Assembly: GCA_021733645.1 (NCBI GenBank)
Contig: JAHREJ010000023.1
Span: 1 to 64,000, forward strand
Source: Bacillus subtilis subsp. subtilis
Lineage (GTDB): Bacteria > Pseudomonadota > Gammaproteobacteria > Xanthomonadales > Xanthomonadaceae
DNA: 64,000 bases
Direction of reading: 5' to 3'
Part shown: piece after piece, positions 25,239 through 34,438 of the stretch
How positions within the stretch are numbered: position 1 is the stretch's first letter
How the letters are laid out: each line of letters opens with the position of its first letter
The notes under the pieces: model-generated
What the model saw: only the letters and a program-made list of their open reading frames with translations
What the model was told of the DNA's origin: nothing
The model's database searches: none
Made by a program: the position numbers and the translations under genes

Positions 25239-26378
25239 ATGTCTTCCGTGCACAACCGCGTGCTTTCGCCCGCCGAACTCAATGCGTTCGGCGATGAACT
25301 TGATGCCCTGCGTGCACGTCAGCTGGCCACGCTGGGCGCGGCCGATGCGCGCTACATCCGCCGCGTGGTGGCCGGGGTGCGCTGGACCGGTGTAGCCGGC
25401 CGCGCGCTGCTTTTCCTGGGCGCGTTCGTGCACAGCGTGCTGATCCCGGCGTGGATTGCCGGCGTGGTGCTGCTGGCGCTGTCCAAGATCCTGGAAAACA
25501 TGGAGCTGGCGCACAACGTCATCCACGGCCAGTACGACTGGATGGGTGACCCGCAGCTGCAGGGCAGCACCTACGAGTGGGACATCGTCGGCACCGCCGA
25601 CAACTGGCGCAAGACCCACAACTTCCGCCACCACACCTATACCAACGTGCGTGGGCTGGACGATGACATCGGTTACGGCCTGCTGCGAATCTTCCCCGAA
25701 CAGCGCTGGCGTCCGTTCTACCTGACCCAGCCGGTGGTGGCGGTGGTGTTTGCGCTGCTGTTCGAATGGGGCATCGCCATCCAGGACCTGCGCCTGGGCC
25801 GCTGGTTCGCCGGCAAGATCACCTTCCGCCAACTGCTGGCGCAGGCGCGGCCGGTGGGGCGCAAGATGGGCAAGCAGATGGTCAAGGACTACCTGCTGTT
25901 CCCGGCGCTGGCCGGCCCGTTCTTCCTGCCGGTGCTGCTGGGCAATGTGGTGGCCAACCTGATCCGCAACGTGTGGACCTACGTGATCATCTTCTGCGGC
26001 CACTTCACCGCCGATGCCGAAACCTTCCCCAAGGAATGCGTGCGCGATGAAACCCGGGGGCACTGGTACCTGCGCCAGCTGCGCGGGTCGTCCAACCTCA
26101 CCGGCGGCAGGCTGATGAATGTGATGTCGGGCAACCTCAGCCACCAGATCGAGCACCACTTCTACCCGGACATCCCGGCCAACCGGTATGCCGATATCGC
26201 GGTGGAAGTGAAGGCGATCTGCGCACGCTACGGCCAGCACTACAACACCGGCTCGTTGCCGAAGCAGTTCGGCCAGGTGATGTGGCGGATCGTGCGGCAT
26301 GCGTTCCCGAGCCGGCCGCGGCGCGCCAAAGTGGCCGTGCAGGGCACCCCGTCGCAGGTGCAGGTGCAGCAGGGCTGA
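25239..26378 (+). CDS. Membrane fatty-acid (acyl-CoA) desaturase, DesB-like
   Basis: A 379-residue di-iron membrane desaturase. The three histidine boxes are visible: ELAHNVIHGQYD near residue 90, HNFRHHTYTN near 125 and HQIEHHFYPD near 305. TM helices flank them (LLFLGAFVHSVLIPAWIAG and PVVAVVFALLFEWGIAI). It inserts a cis double bond into existing acyl chains, using electrons from the reductase encoded just upstream, and helps tune membrane fluidity. It ends 15 bp from a convergent phosphatase gene. Double-bond position is inferred only from the DesB analogy. Confidence 0.88.
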   Translation: MSSVHNRVLSPAELNAFGDELDALRARQLATLGAADARYIRRVVAGVRWTGVAGRALLFLGAFVHSVLIPAWIAGVVLLALSKILENMELAHNVIHGQYDWMGDPQLQGSTYEWDIVGTADNWRKTHNFRHHTYTNVRGLDDDIGYGLLRIFPEQRWRPFYLTQPVVAVVFALLFEWGIAIQDLRLGRWFAGKITFRQLLAQARPVGRKMGKQMVKDYLLFPALAGPFFLPVLLGNVVANLIRNVWTYVIIFCGHFTADAETFPKECVRDETRGHWYLRQLRGSSNLTGGRLMNVMSGNLSHQIEHHFYPDIPANRYADIAVEVKAICARYGQHYNTGSLPKQFGQVMWRIVRHAFPSRPRRAKVAVQGTPSQVQVQQG

Positions 26379-26393
26379 GTGGGCCGGCCGGGA

Positions 26394-27524
26394 TCAGTCG
26401 TCCAGGCCCATCGTTCCTTCCGCCAACGGCACCCGGCTGCCATCGAGCAGGCCGCGGCTGAGTGCCCCGTCCTCGATGAACAACAGCTCGCCGTTCTCGC
26501 CGTCCTTGATGCTGCTGTCGATGGCGATGATGCGGTCGCCGTGGAAACTGCTCACATGCGGCATCGAGGTATGCCCGACCACGATCCGTTTCAGGTCCAG
26601 CTGTTCCAGCAGCGCCTGGACCTGGTCGGTGTCCAGGCGCCCGTCGAAATAGCCGCGGTACCAGATCGGGCTGGTCTTGCCATCGAACAGGCGCGCGCTG
26701 TCCGGCACGGCCTTGACCTGCTCGCGCGGCAGCCCGACCGTGGCCTGGTAGGTGGCGTTGGTGTGGTCCATGTCGCGTACCAGGTCCAGGTTCTCCGGTG
26801 CGATGCCGCCGTGCAGGAACAGCGTGTCGCCGATCTTCAACAGCACCGGGCGGGTGCGCAGCCATTGCCCGATCACCGAATCGGGCCCGTACAGCGCCGG
26901 GTAGCTGCGGCCCAGCAGCTGCGCGCTTTTGAGGTACTTCGGATTCACGTAGCGCAGGTCGTCATAGAGCACCATCGTTTCGTGGTTGCCCAGCACGAAG
27001 TGCACCGCGCCGCCGGCCGCGCGCGCCTGTTGCTGCAGGCCGTACAGCAACCAGAACGCCTCGGTCACCTGCGGGCCACGGTCGAACACATCGCCGGCCA
27101 CCACCAGGGTGGCATCGCCGAGCGACCACTGGTCGTGCACATCGATCACCTGGTGGGCGCGCAGCAGCCTGACCAGCAGGTCGTATTGGCCGTGGATGTC
27201 CGACACGGCAACGATGCGCGGCGTGGCCGGATACTGCGCCACCTCGGCGGTGCGCGGCGGCAACACGGTGAGTGGATGGGGGTAGCCACACTCGGGCAGT
27301 AGCAGGGTGGCGTCGCCGCGGGTCGGAAGCGCACGGCGCACGACGTGGTCGTTGCAGATCCACGCTGCCTGGTGGCCCTTGGCGGTGACGAACACGTACG
27401 GGCCGTCCGCATCGACGTGCTCGGCCGGTGCGGCTACCTCGCGCGCGCTGGTGGTGGATGCAGCCAGCAACAGCAGGCAGGGAAGCAGCGCGTGCAACGC
27501 GCGCAGGGAACGGCAGGCAGGCAT
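26394..27524 (-). CDS. Exported PPP-type metallophosphatase (Ser/Thr phosphatase-like)
   Basis: A 376-residue protein with a signal peptide (ALHALLPCLLLLAASTTSAR) and a calcineurin-like core in the usual order: VAVSDIHGQYD, VVAGDVFDRGP, FVLGNHETM, LFLHGGIAPEN and IVVGHTSMPH. These supply all the ligands of the di-metal centre. PPP-family enzymes dephosphorylate phosphoproteins or small phosphoesters; a periplasmic location makes the true substrate uncertain. About 80 residues before the catalytic core have no recognised domain. An in-frame start 13 codons upstream is possible, but it would lengthen the signal region. Confidence 0.75.
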   Translation of the reverse strand: MPACRSLRALHALLPCLLLLAASTTSAREVAAPAEHVDADGPYVFVTAKGHQAAWICNDHVVRRALPTRGDATLLLPECGYPHPLTVLPPRTAEVAQYPATPRIVAVSDIHGQYDLLVRLLRAHQVIDVHDQWSLGDATLVVAGDVFDRGPQVTEAFWLLYGLQQQARAAGGAVHFVLGNHETMVLYDDLRYVNPKYLKSAQLLGRSYPALYGPDSVIGQWLRTRPVLLKIGDTLFLHGGIAPENLDLVRDMDHTNATYQATVGLPREQVKAVPDSARLFDGKTSPIWYRGYFDGRLDTDQVQALLEQLDLKRIVVGHTSMPHVSSFHGDRIIAIDSSIKDGENGELLFIEDGALSRGLLDGSRVPLAEGTMGLDD

Positions 27525-27648
27525 CGGCGGCGTCCGGTGAGAGAAAGGCGTGTGCAGGCGCACTGGGTGATCCTACGCCGCGGCGCATGCTCCGGGCATG
27601 CGCCGTTGGTACCGATGGCTGTGCAGGAACAGGCGGTTGGCCGGCGAC

Positions 27649-29094
27649 TCAGCCGCGCTGCAGCGCCTGGCGGCCGGGCGCATCGGGCAAGGCATCGTCG
27701 GCCAGCACCACGCGGTTGCGGCCGCATTTCTTGGCCTGGTACATCGCCGCATCGGCGCGCGCCATCAGCCGCTCGTAGTCCGGGTGGCCATCGTGGGCGG
27801 CCACGCCGATGCTGGCGGTCAGCGCCAGCGGGGTGCCATCGGCCAGCTGCGCGGGGCTTTGCGCGATCTGCCGGCGCAGGTTTTCGGCGATCACCGCCGC
27901 CTGTGCCGCGGTGGCGGCCACCAGCACTACCACGAACTCTTCGCCGCCATAACGGAACAGGTAGTCGCTGCCGCGCGTGAGCTGGCCGAGCAGGGCCGCC
28001 ACATGCTGCAGGGCGCGGTCGCCGCCGTCGTGGCCGTGCGTATCGTTGATCACCTTGAAATGGTCCAGGTCCAGCAGCAGCACCGAGAACGGGGTATGGG
28101 CGCTGTTGGCCAGTTCGATCTCACGGCGCAGCACGGTGGGCAGAAAGCGGCGGTTGAGCAGGTTGGTCAACGCATCACTGCCGGCATCGAGCTCGCCGAT
28201 GCGCTCGAACAGCATGCTCATCAGCGTACGGATCCGCGCCAGCTGCTCGCGGATGCCCTGCAGCGCGGCCAATCGTGCGGCAACGTCGGTGTGCGCCAGC
28301 GCGGCGTGCAGCAGGGTATCGACATGGGCCACCAGGGCGCTGACCTGGACGGTCTCGCTGCTTTCGCCAAAACTGGGAATGCCCTTGTGGGTGAACCACA
28401 GGCCGAAGTCCGAATGGGCCAGGTCCACGGTGTCCGCATCGGCGGCCTGGCTGGCAATGGCGTACAACAACGCGTTTTCCCAATCCAGCAGCAACGCACG
28501 CTGGCGTTCGCGCTCGGTGCTGACGTTCTGCACCAGCGAAAACAGGCGGTAGGCCGCATCGGTGCGCGACGAGCGTTCGCGTGCATGCGTATACGCCAGG
28601 GTCATGCCTTCCAGCGCGATATCCACCGAGGCGCTTAGGCAACTGATGGCCTCGAAGGCCACCTGGCTGTTGGCGGCCTGGGCGACGATGCGCTCGAACA
28701 GGCGTTGCTTGAGCACGCGCGCACCGCGGGTGACCAGGTCGACCGGGATGCCCACGCGGGCGTGCACATCGCCGATCACGCGCTGCGCGGCCACCAACGC
28801 CGGGATGCTGGCCGGGGTGGCCGTGAGCAGTTGGATCAACCAGCGCTGCATCGCAGGCTTCAGCCGCAGCCGCACCTGGTCGTGTGACAGGAAGCGGCTG
28901 GCACGCGGGTCTTCCAGCAGTACGTCGTAGAAGTGGTGGGCCAGATCGGGCGGCGAGTGCGCCGCCAGGTGGGCCAGCAGCGCGGCCGCTTGCGCGCCGG
29001 TGGTCTGCAGGGTCTGTTGCCAGGCGTCGGCCAGCGGCCGGCTGGCGTCATCCAGGTTTGGAACGATATCCACGATGGTTGCTCTTTCCGCCAC
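27649..29094 (-). CDS. Globin-coupled diguanylate cyclase (DosC-like)
   Basis: A 481-residue cytosolic protein. The N-terminal ~160 residues fit a protoglobin/globin-coupled sensor, with the candidate proximal haem His in VIGDVHARVGIPVDLV. A helical middle domain of about 150 residues follows, then a GGDEF domain with LLLDLDHFKVINDTHGHDGG, an RGSD product-inhibition site, and the active-site loop RYGGEEF. The order is that of E. coli DosC (oxygen-sensing c-di-GMP synthesis). The start is GTG. No phosphodiesterase partner gene is adjacent. Enzyme activity is likely; the gas ligand is inferred. Confidence 0.8.
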   Translation of the reverse strand: MAERATIVDIVPNLDDASRPLADAWQQTLQTTGAQAAALLAHLAAHSPPDLAHHFYDVLLEDPRASRFLSHDQVRLRLKPAMQRWLIQLLTATPASIPALVAAQRVIGDVHARVGIPVDLVTRGARVLKQRLFERIVAQAANSQVAFEAISCLSASVDIALEGMTLAYTHARERSSRTDAAYRLFSLVQNVSTERERQRALLLDWENALLYAIASQAADADTVDLAHSDFGLWFTHKGIPSFGESSETVQVSALVAHVDTLLHAALAHTDVAARLAALQGIREQLARIRTLMSMLFERIGELDAGSDALTNLLNRRFLPTVLRREIELANSAHTPFSVLLLDLDHFKVINDTHGHDGGDRALQHVAALLGQLTRGSDYLFRYGGEEFVVVLVAATAAQAAVIAENLRRQIAQSPAQLADGTPLALTASIGVAAHDGHPDYERLMARADAAMYQAKKCGRNRVVLADDALPDAPGRQALQRG

Positions 29095-29221
29095 ACAGGC
29101 CGTCGAAGGTTAACGGCCGCGCGTGGCTGTAATGAAGTTACAGAATGAACGCGAGCACAAGTGTAATAGTCTCCGCCGCAGTGCCTGCTTAATCTTCGCC
29201 CATTGCTCCGGAGACATCCTC

Positions 29222-30244
29222 ATGGGTCACGACCACGATCACCTGCCCAGCGAAATCCGCCACGAGAAACCCTTGTGGTGGGCGTTGGGCCTGACCACCA
29301 CCTTCCTGCTGGTGGAAGTGGCCGGCGCGTTCTGGACCAACAGCCTGGCGCTGCTGTCCGACGCGGCGCACATGGCCACCGATACCCTGGCGCTGATGAT
29401 CGCGCTGATCGCGGTGCGCCTGAGCCGGCGCCCACCCGACGCCAAGCGCACCTATGGCTACGCACGGCTGGAAGCGCTGGGGGCGATGTTCAACGGCGGC
29501 ATGCTGTTCGTGGTGGCCGGCTACATCCTGTGGGAAGCGATCGAACGCTTCCGCCAACCACAGGAAATCGCATCCACCGGCATGCTGGTGATCGCCGCGT
29601 TCGGCCTGGTCATCAACCTGATCTCGATGCGCCTGCTGCGCGCGGGCAGTGGTGAAAGCCTCAACGTAAAGGGAGCCTACCTGGAAGTGTGGGCCGACAT
29701 GCTCGGTTCGGTGGCGGTGATCATCGGCGCGTTGCTGATCCGCTGGACCGGCTGGAAGCCGATCGATCCGATCCTGGCGGTGCTGATCGGGCTGTGGGTG
29801 CTGCCGCGCACCTGGGTGCTGATGCGCGAGGCGATCAACGTGCTGCTCGAAGGTGTGCCCAAGGGCATGGACATCGCCGCGGTGCGCACGGCCTTGTGTT
29901 CGCAGGCGGGCGTGGTCGACGTACATGACCTGCACGTGTGGGCACTGGCCTCCAGTACCCCGGCGTTGACCGCGCACGTGGTGATGGCCGAGGACGTGGA
30001 CGCCGACAGCCTGCGCCGTTCGCTGACCAGCGCGCTGCATGATCAGTTCGGGATCGAGCATGTAACGTTGCAGATCGAAGCCGATCATTGTGGCGACAGC
30101 TGCAGCGTGGGCAGCCCGAAGGCTGCGTCGGCTCACGACCACGGCGATCACGATCATGCCGGGCACGGGCCTGCACCGGCGGTGGCCGACGGCCAACGCG
30201 CGGGCACCGATGCGCAGGGCCACCACGGCCATCCCCATCCCTGA
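29222..30244 (+). CDS. CDF-family zinc/divalent-metal exporter (ZitB/CzcD-like)
   Basis: A 340-residue cation diffusion facilitator with six TM helices. Metal-site residues in TM2 (SDAAHMATDTLALMIAL) and TM5 (YLEVWADMLGSVAVIIG) are intact, and a cytoplasmic C-terminal domain follows (DVHDLHVWAL). Both termini are His-rich (MGHDHDH and HDHGDHDHAGHG), typical of zinc carriers that export Zn(II) in exchange for protons. The ATG is chosen for the GGAGACATCCTC just upstream; an in-frame start 33 codons earlier lacks family similarity. It complements the zinc-uptake genes near 56 kb. Confidence 0.88.
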   Translation: MGHDHDHLPSEIRHEKPLWWALGLTTTFLLVEVAGAFWTNSLALLSDAAHMATDTLALMIALIAVRLSRRPPDAKRTYGYARLEALGAMFNGGMLFVVAGYILWEAIERFRQPQEIASTGMLVIAAFGLVINLISMRLLRAGSGESLNVKGAYLEVWADMLGSVAVIIGALLIRWTGWKPIDPILAVLIGLWVLPRTWVLMREAINVLLEGVPKGMDIAAVRTALCSQAGVVDVHDLHVWALASSTPALTAHVVMAEDVDADSLRRSLTSALHDQFGIEHVTLQIEADHCGDSCSVGSPKAASAHDHGDHDHAGHGPAPAVADGQRAGTDAQGHHGHPHP

Positions 30245-30346
30245 ACCGGCGGGTGGCCGGGGCGGCAGGCCGCTGCCGGCGTGCAGGGCAGGGCAGGCTT
30301 GCCGCTACAATGCGGGTCTGCCTTGCCATCTGTCGGAGATACTGCA

Positions 30347-31096
30347 GTGACCCGGAAACTCGTACTGTTGCGCCACGGCCAGAGCCAGTGGAACCTGGAC
30401 AACCGCTTCACCGGCTGGGTGGACGTGGAGCTGACCGAACAGGGCCGCCGCGAGGCCGCCGCCGCTGGCCGCCTGATGCGCGAGGAAGGGCTGCAGTTCG
30501 ATGTGGCGCACACCTCGGTGCTCAAGCGCGCCATCCACACGTTGCAGGGTGCCTTGGCCGAGCTGGACCAGGACTGGTTGCCGGTGAGCAAGAGCTGGCG
30601 TTTGAACGAGCGCCATTACGGTGGGTTGCAGGGCCTGGACAAGGCCGAAACCGCAGCCAGGCACGGCGAGGACCAGGTCAAGATCTGGCGCCGTTCCTAC
30701 GACATCCCGCCGCCGGCAATGGAAATCGACGACCCGGGCCACCCGATCCACGACCGTCGCTACGCCGGCCTGGACCGCAACGCGCTGCCGGGCACCGAAT
30801 CGCTGGCCACCACGTTGGAGCGCGTGCTGCCGTACTGGTTCGATGCGATTGCCCCGCAGTTGAAGGACGGCAAGACGGTGCTGGTGACCGCCCACGGCAA
30901 TTCGCTGCGCGCGCTGTACAAGTACCTCAACAACGTCTCCCAGGAAGCCATCCTGGAGCTCAATATCCCGACCGGCATTCCGCTGCTGTTCGAGCTCAAC
31001 GACGACCTGACCGTGCAGTCGTTCCGTTACCTGGGCGACCCGGAAGCGGCGCGCAAGGCCGCTGAAGCGGTGGCCAACCAGGGCAAGGCGAAGTAA
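30347..31096 (+). CDS. gpmA: 2,3-bisphosphoglycerate-dependent phosphoglycerate mutase
   Basis: A 249-residue glycolytic enzyme interconverting 3- and 2-phosphoglycerate. The phospho-His lies in [40 protein letters not shown] forms the substrate loop, and [15 protein letters not shown] has the second catalytic His. The start is GTG, with GGAGA nine bases upstream; this gives the standard [12 protein letters not shown] terminus. A clear rho-independent terminator follows, and then the first pair of long palindromic elements. Confidence 0.95.
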   Translation: MTRKLVLLRHGQSQWNLDNRFTGWVDVELTEQGRREAAAAGRLMREEGLQFDVAHTSVLKRAIHTLQGALAELDQDWLPVSKSWRLNERHYGGLQGLDKAETAARHGEDQVKIWRRSYDIPPPAMEIDDPGHPIHDRRYAGLDRNALPGTESLATTLERVLPYWFDAIAPQLKDGKTVLVTAHGNSLRALYKYLNNVSQEAILELNIPTGIPLLFELNDDLTVQSFRYLGDPEAARKAAEAVANQGKAK

Positions 31097-31102
31097 GAAC
31101 GA

Positions 31103-31128
31103 AAGGCCGGCGCAAGCCGGCCTTTTTT
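31103..31128 (+). terminator. gpmA rho-independent terminator
   Basis: AGGCCGGC (31104-31111) pairs with GCCGGCCT (31116-31123) across GCAA, followed by a run of six T. The T-run continues into TGG-TTTCTTCC and GTGTGGCAA, a motif also seen behind the terminators at 48031, 54617 (minus strand) and 57768, next to the other palindromic elements. Confidence 0.85.
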
Positions 31129-31190
31129 CTGGTTTCTTCCTCACTCGTGTGGCAACCAGAAAGCTGCTCTGGTGTTTGCAGGCGCGGTGG

Positions 31191-31316
31191 CCGGTGGGTC
31201 GAGCGCTGGGCCCCGATACCCTTGCGGGCGAAGTAAAGGAGGAGGGGGCGGCCGCAGGCCGACGCCGGAGGACATTCGCCGGCAAGGGTATCGGGGCCCA
31301 GCGCTCGACCCACCGG
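31191..31316. repeat. Long palindromic element, type A, copy 1
   Basis: A perfect 35-bp inverted repeat: 31191-31225 is the exact reverse complement of 31282-31316. The 56-nt loop begins with GGCGAA and ends with TTCGCC, a further 6-bp pairing, and contains GTAAAGGAGGAGG and GGACATTCGCC, the conserved core in reverse orientation. The arms contain GTCGAGCGCTGGGCC, shared with the type A copy at 57855. It lies between gpmA and the M13 peptidase gene, beside a type B copy. No ORF of note is encoded. Confidence 0.85.
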
Positions 31317-31334
31317 CGCCCCATAGACGCGTCT

Positions 31335-31472
31335 GGTTTCCGCCCGCAGAGGCCCGCAGGGGCCGGCAGGCCCCTCGGCAAATGTCCCCCGGCCGACGCC
31401 TGCGGCGACGGCCTCCTCCTTTACTTTGCCCAGGGGCCTGCCGGCCCCTGCGGGCCTCTGCGGGCGGAAACC
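31335..31472. repeat. Long palindromic element, type B, copy 1
   Basis: A perfect 41-bp inverted repeat: 31335-31375 mirrors 31432-31472. The loop starts GGCAAATGTCCCCCGG and ends CCTCCTCCTTTACTTTGCC, the conserved core, with GGCAAA/TTTGCC adding a 6-bp inner stem. The arms contain GGGGCCGGCAGGCCCC. This and the type A copy fill most of the 464-bp gap between the gpmA terminator and the peptidase gene; 31473-31592 holds nothing else recognisable apart from the peptidase leader. Confidence 0.85.
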
Positions 31473-31592
31473 GAGCCGAAACACCACCGCGATCCGTGTG
31501 ACCTTTGGCCGGTCCCCCGCCGCCGCTCCCGCGCTACGCTGTTTGATTGCCCGTCATCCGGGCGATGCATCCATCTGTAGCCGGAGAGTCGA

Positions 31593-33689
31593 ATGAAGTT
31601 TTCCAAGCTGGTCCCGCTGGGCCTGACCGTTGCCATCGCCGCCTCGCTGGCGTCCTGCGGCAAGACCGACACCGCGCCCGCCGCCGCCACCGATGCGGCC
31701 ACGCCGGCCTTTGATCTGTCGCAGATCAAGACCCCACTGATTTCGCTCAACAGCGCCGACCTGGACCCGGCGATTGCCGCCTGCACCGACCTCAACGGCT
31801 TCGTCAACAGCAAGTGGCTCACCGCCAACCCGGTGCCCAACGACCAGACCACCTGGGGCAGCTTCGAAATCCTGCGCGAGCGCTCGCTGGAAGTGCAGCA
31901 CACGCTGGTCCAGCAGGCCGCGGCCGGTACGCCCAAGGCCGGCTCGGTGGAAGCCAAGATCGGCGACATCTGGAAGACCGGCTCGGATGAGGCCAAGATC
32001 GAGGCCGCCGGCATCACCCCGCTGCAGCCGCAGCTGGACAGGATCGCCGCGCTGAACGACACCGCTGCCATCACCCAGTACCTGCGCGACAGCCAGGCGC
32101 AGGGCCAGGGCGTGCTGTTCTCGCTGTCGGCCAACGCCGACTACAAGGATTCGGCCAACGTCATCGCCTACGTCGGCCAGGGTGGCCTGGGCCTGCCGGA
32201 GAAGGGCTACTATTTCGATGATTCGCAGGCCAAGATCCGCGATGCCTACGTGGCCTACATCGCCCAGGCGCTGACGCTGTCCGGCGTGGATGCCGAACAG
32301 GCCAAGACCCAGGCCAAGGCCGTGCTGGACTTTGAAACCCGCCTGGCCAAAGCCTCGCTGTCGCGCATCGAACTGCGCGACCCGGCCAAGCGCTACAACC
32401 CGGTCAGCGCCGCCGAAGCGGACAAGCTCACCCCGAATTTCAGCTGGACCGCGCTGTTTGACACGCTGAAGGTGCCGGCGGCCACCAAGTTCTCGCTGGC
32501 CCAGCCGGCGTTCTTCGGTGAAGTGGACAAGATGCTGGCCGACGTGCCGGCCAGCACCTGGCAGGCGTACCTGCGCTTCCACACCATCGATGACGCCTCG
32601 CCGTACCTGAGCAGCGCCTTCGAGAAGGCCAACTTCGATTTCTACAGCACCACCCTGCGTGGCCAGAAGGAAATGCAGCCGCGCTGGAAGCGGGTGCTGG
32701 AATCGGTCAACGGCGCCATCGGCGAAGGCCTGGGCCAGCTGTATGTCAACGCGGTGTTCCCGGCCGACTCCAAGGTGCAGATGCAGCACCTGGTGGAGAA
32801 CCTCTCGGTGGCGCTGAAGGCGCGCCTGGAGAAGCTGGAATGGATGGGCGAAGACACCCGCAAGAAGGCGCTGGAGAAGTGGGCCAGCTTCACCCCGAAG
32901 ATCGGCTACCCGGACAAGTGGCGCGACTGGTCGGGCTTTGAAACCAACGCCGACAGCTACCTGGGCAACATGCAGGCCGCACGTTCGTTCAACTACCGCT
33001 ATATGTTGAACAAGATCGGCAAGCCGGTGGACAAGACCGAGTGGGGCATGACCCCGCAGACGGTCAACGCCTACTACAACGCCACCAAGAACGAGATCGT
33101 ATTCCCGGCGGCCATCCTGCAGGCGCCGTTCTTCGATGCCAAGGCCGATCCGGCCCTGAATTACGGCGGCATCGGTGCGGTGATCGGCCACGAAATGATG
33201 CACGGCTATGACGACTCGGGCAGCCAGTTCGCCGCCAACGGCAACTTCGACAACTGGTGGACCGACAGCGACCGCAAGGCCTTCACCGGCCGTACCGACC
33301 AGTTGGTGGCGCAGTTTGACGGCTACGAATCGCTGCCGGGCGTGAACGTGAAGGGCAAGCTGACCCTGGGCGAGAACATCGGCGACCTCGGCGGTTTGAC
33401 GGTGGCCTACGACGCGCTGCAGATGGCGTTGAAGGAAGACCCGAAGGCCAATGTCGCCGTTGACGGCCACAGCCAGGACCAGCGCTTCTTCATGAACTGG
33501 GCCACCGTGTGGCGCCGCAACTTCAACGAAGGCGAACTGCGCGTGCGCTTGAACACCGACCCGCACGCCCCGGCCAACTTCCGCGCCAACGGTGCGCCGT
33601 CGAACATGCCGGCCTATGCCAAGGCCTTCGAGTGCAAGACCGGCGATGCGATGGTGCGTGCCGACGACAAGCGCGTCGTGATCTGGTGA
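31593..33689 (+). CDS. M13-family zinc metallopeptidase, lipoprotein (PepO-like)
   Basis: A 698-residue endopeptidase of the neprilysin/PepO family. The signal peptide ends in a lipobox (LASC, Cys near residue 22). The long N-terminal helical M13_N domain is followed by the catalytic part: VNAYYNATKNEIVFPAAILQ (substrate-binding NAYY), VIGHEMMHGYDD (HExxH zinc site) and LGENIGDLGGL (third ligand Glu in ENxxD). It ends in RVVIW; the family usually ends with an aromatic residue. It would sit as a periplasmic or outer-membrane lipoprotein and cleave peptides. A bidirectional terminator follows. Confidence 0.92.
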   Translation: MKFSKLVPLGLTVAIAASLASCGKTDTAPAAATDAATPAFDLSQIKTPLISLNSADLDPAIAACTDLNGFVNSKWLTANPVPNDQTTWGSFEILRERSLEVQHTLVQQAAAGTPKAGSVEAKIGDIWKTGSDEAKIEAAGITPLQPQLDRIAALNDTAAITQYLRDSQAQGQGVLFSLSANADYKDSANVIAYVGQGGLGLPEKGYYFDDSQAKIRDAYVAYIAQALTLSGVDAEQAKTQAKAVLDFETRLAKASLSRIELRDPAKRYNPVSAAEADKLTPNFSWTALFDTLKVPAATKFSLAQPAFFGEVDKMLADVPASTWQAYLRFHTIDDASPYLSSAFEKANFDFYSTTLRGQKEMQPRWKRVLESVNGAIGEGLGQLYVNAVFPADSKVQMQHLVENLSVALKARLEKLEWMGEDTRKKALEKWASFTPKIGYPDKWRDWSGFETNADSYLGNMQAARSFNYRYMLNKIGKPVDKTEWGMTPQTVNAYYNATKNEIVFPAAILQAPFFDAKADPALNYGGIGAVIGHEMMHGYDDSGSQFAANGNFDNWWTDSDRKAFTGRTDQLVAQFDGYESLPGVNVKGKLTLGENIGDLGGLTVAYDALQMALKEDPKANVAVDGHSQDQRFFMNWATVWRRNFNEGELRVRLNTDPHAPANFRANGAPSNMPAYAKAFECKTGDAMVRADDKRVVIW

Positions 33690-33711
33690 TCGCAGAGCGC
33701 TGAGTGAAACG

Positions 33712-33738
33712 AAAAACCCGGCAAATGCCGGGTTTTTT
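33712..33738. terminator. Bidirectional rho-independent terminator
   Basis: AAAAACCCGGCA (33712-33723) and TGCCGGGTTTTTT (33726-33738) give a symmetric stem with A- and T-runs on both sides. It separates the M13 peptidase gene from the convergent HD-GYP gene. Confidence 0.88.
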
Positions 33739-33781
33739 GTGCCGCATGCCAACAGCGTGGCACGGCATGCACGTTACCGGC

Positions 33782-34387
33782 TCAGACCAGCGCCGGTTCG
33801 CGCCCCAGCAGGTCCTGGAAGCTGCCCAGCAGATACGGGTCGATCATGCCGCCGGCGGCGTCCTCCAGGATACGCATGACCCGGCCGCGTTCCATCGCAT
33901 CGCGGTAGGGGCGGTCGCTGGTCATCGCATCCCAGGCATCGGCGATGGTCAGGATACGGGCACCCAGTGGGATGTCCTCGCCGCGCAGGCCATCGGGATA
34001 GCCGCTGCCGTCGAAGGCCTCGTGATGGGCGCGGATCAACCGCGCCACGTGCGTGGCATCGTCGCGTCCGGTGGCCAGGAAAATGCGTTCACCATGCACC
34101 GGGTGCTGGCGCATGATCGCCTGCTCGGCCGCATCGTGCCGCCCGGGACTGAGCAGCACCTCGTCGGGAATGCCGATCTTGCCGATGTCGTGGAAGCAGG
34201 CGGCCAGTTCGATCTGGTCGCATTGGGCAGGGCCCAGGCTGCAGTGGCGCGCCAGTGAACGCGCCAGCAGGCCAACGCGGTCGCAGTGGTGGCGGGTGTA
34301 GGCGTCGCGCAGCTGCAGCGACAACGACAATGCGTCGATCGAGCAGGCCAGCGCGGCGGGGGGATCAGGTGGGAAGTAGTGGGTCAC
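33782..34387 (-). CDS. Minimal HD-GYP-domain protein
   Basis: A 201-residue stand-alone HD-GYP domain. RDAYTRHHCDRVGLLARSLA gives the first metal His, ACFHDIGKIGIPDEVL the HD pair, and RAHHEAFDGSGYPDGLRGED the GYP motif, followed by RILTIADAWDAMTSDRPYR. All canonical motifs are present, so c-di-GMP phosphodiesterase activity is plausible. No receiver or sensor domain is attached, which is unusually short for the family. It lies about 3 kb from the gpmA/peptidase block and has no obvious operon partner. Confidence 0.8.
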   Translation of the reverse strand: MTHYFPPDPPAALACSIDALSLSLQLRDAYTRHHCDRVGLLARSLARHCSLGPAQCDQIELAACFHDIGKIGIPDEVLLSPGRHDAAEQAIMRQHPVHGERIFLATGRDDATHVARLIRAHHEAFDGSGYPDGLRGEDIPLGARILTIADAWDAMTSDRPYRDAMERGRVMRILEDAAGGMIDPYLLGSFQDLLGREPALV

Positions 34388-34438
34388 GGGAAGTACTAGT
34401 GACGCCCCCGGACGCCGAAGCGACCGGGGGCGGGGGGA

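Noticed and set aside
31191-31316. Interpretation of the long palindromes as CRISPR repeats or simple terminators.
   Set aside because: They are not spaced as regular direct repeats with unique spacers, they lack T-runs after the stems, and separate genuine terminators already precede them.
31149-31580. Open frames across the palindromic elements (also at 48004-48288, 54303-54683 and 57741-58186).
   Set aside because: They read through perfect inverted repeats and terminators and encode only Arg/Pro/Gly-rich low-complexity sequence. The nucleotide symmetry explains the openness.
31554-33752. A 732-codon minus-strand open frame opposite the M13 peptidase gene.
   Set aside because: The plus strand has an intact lipoprotein peptidase with all catalytic motifs; the antisense frame has no motif.
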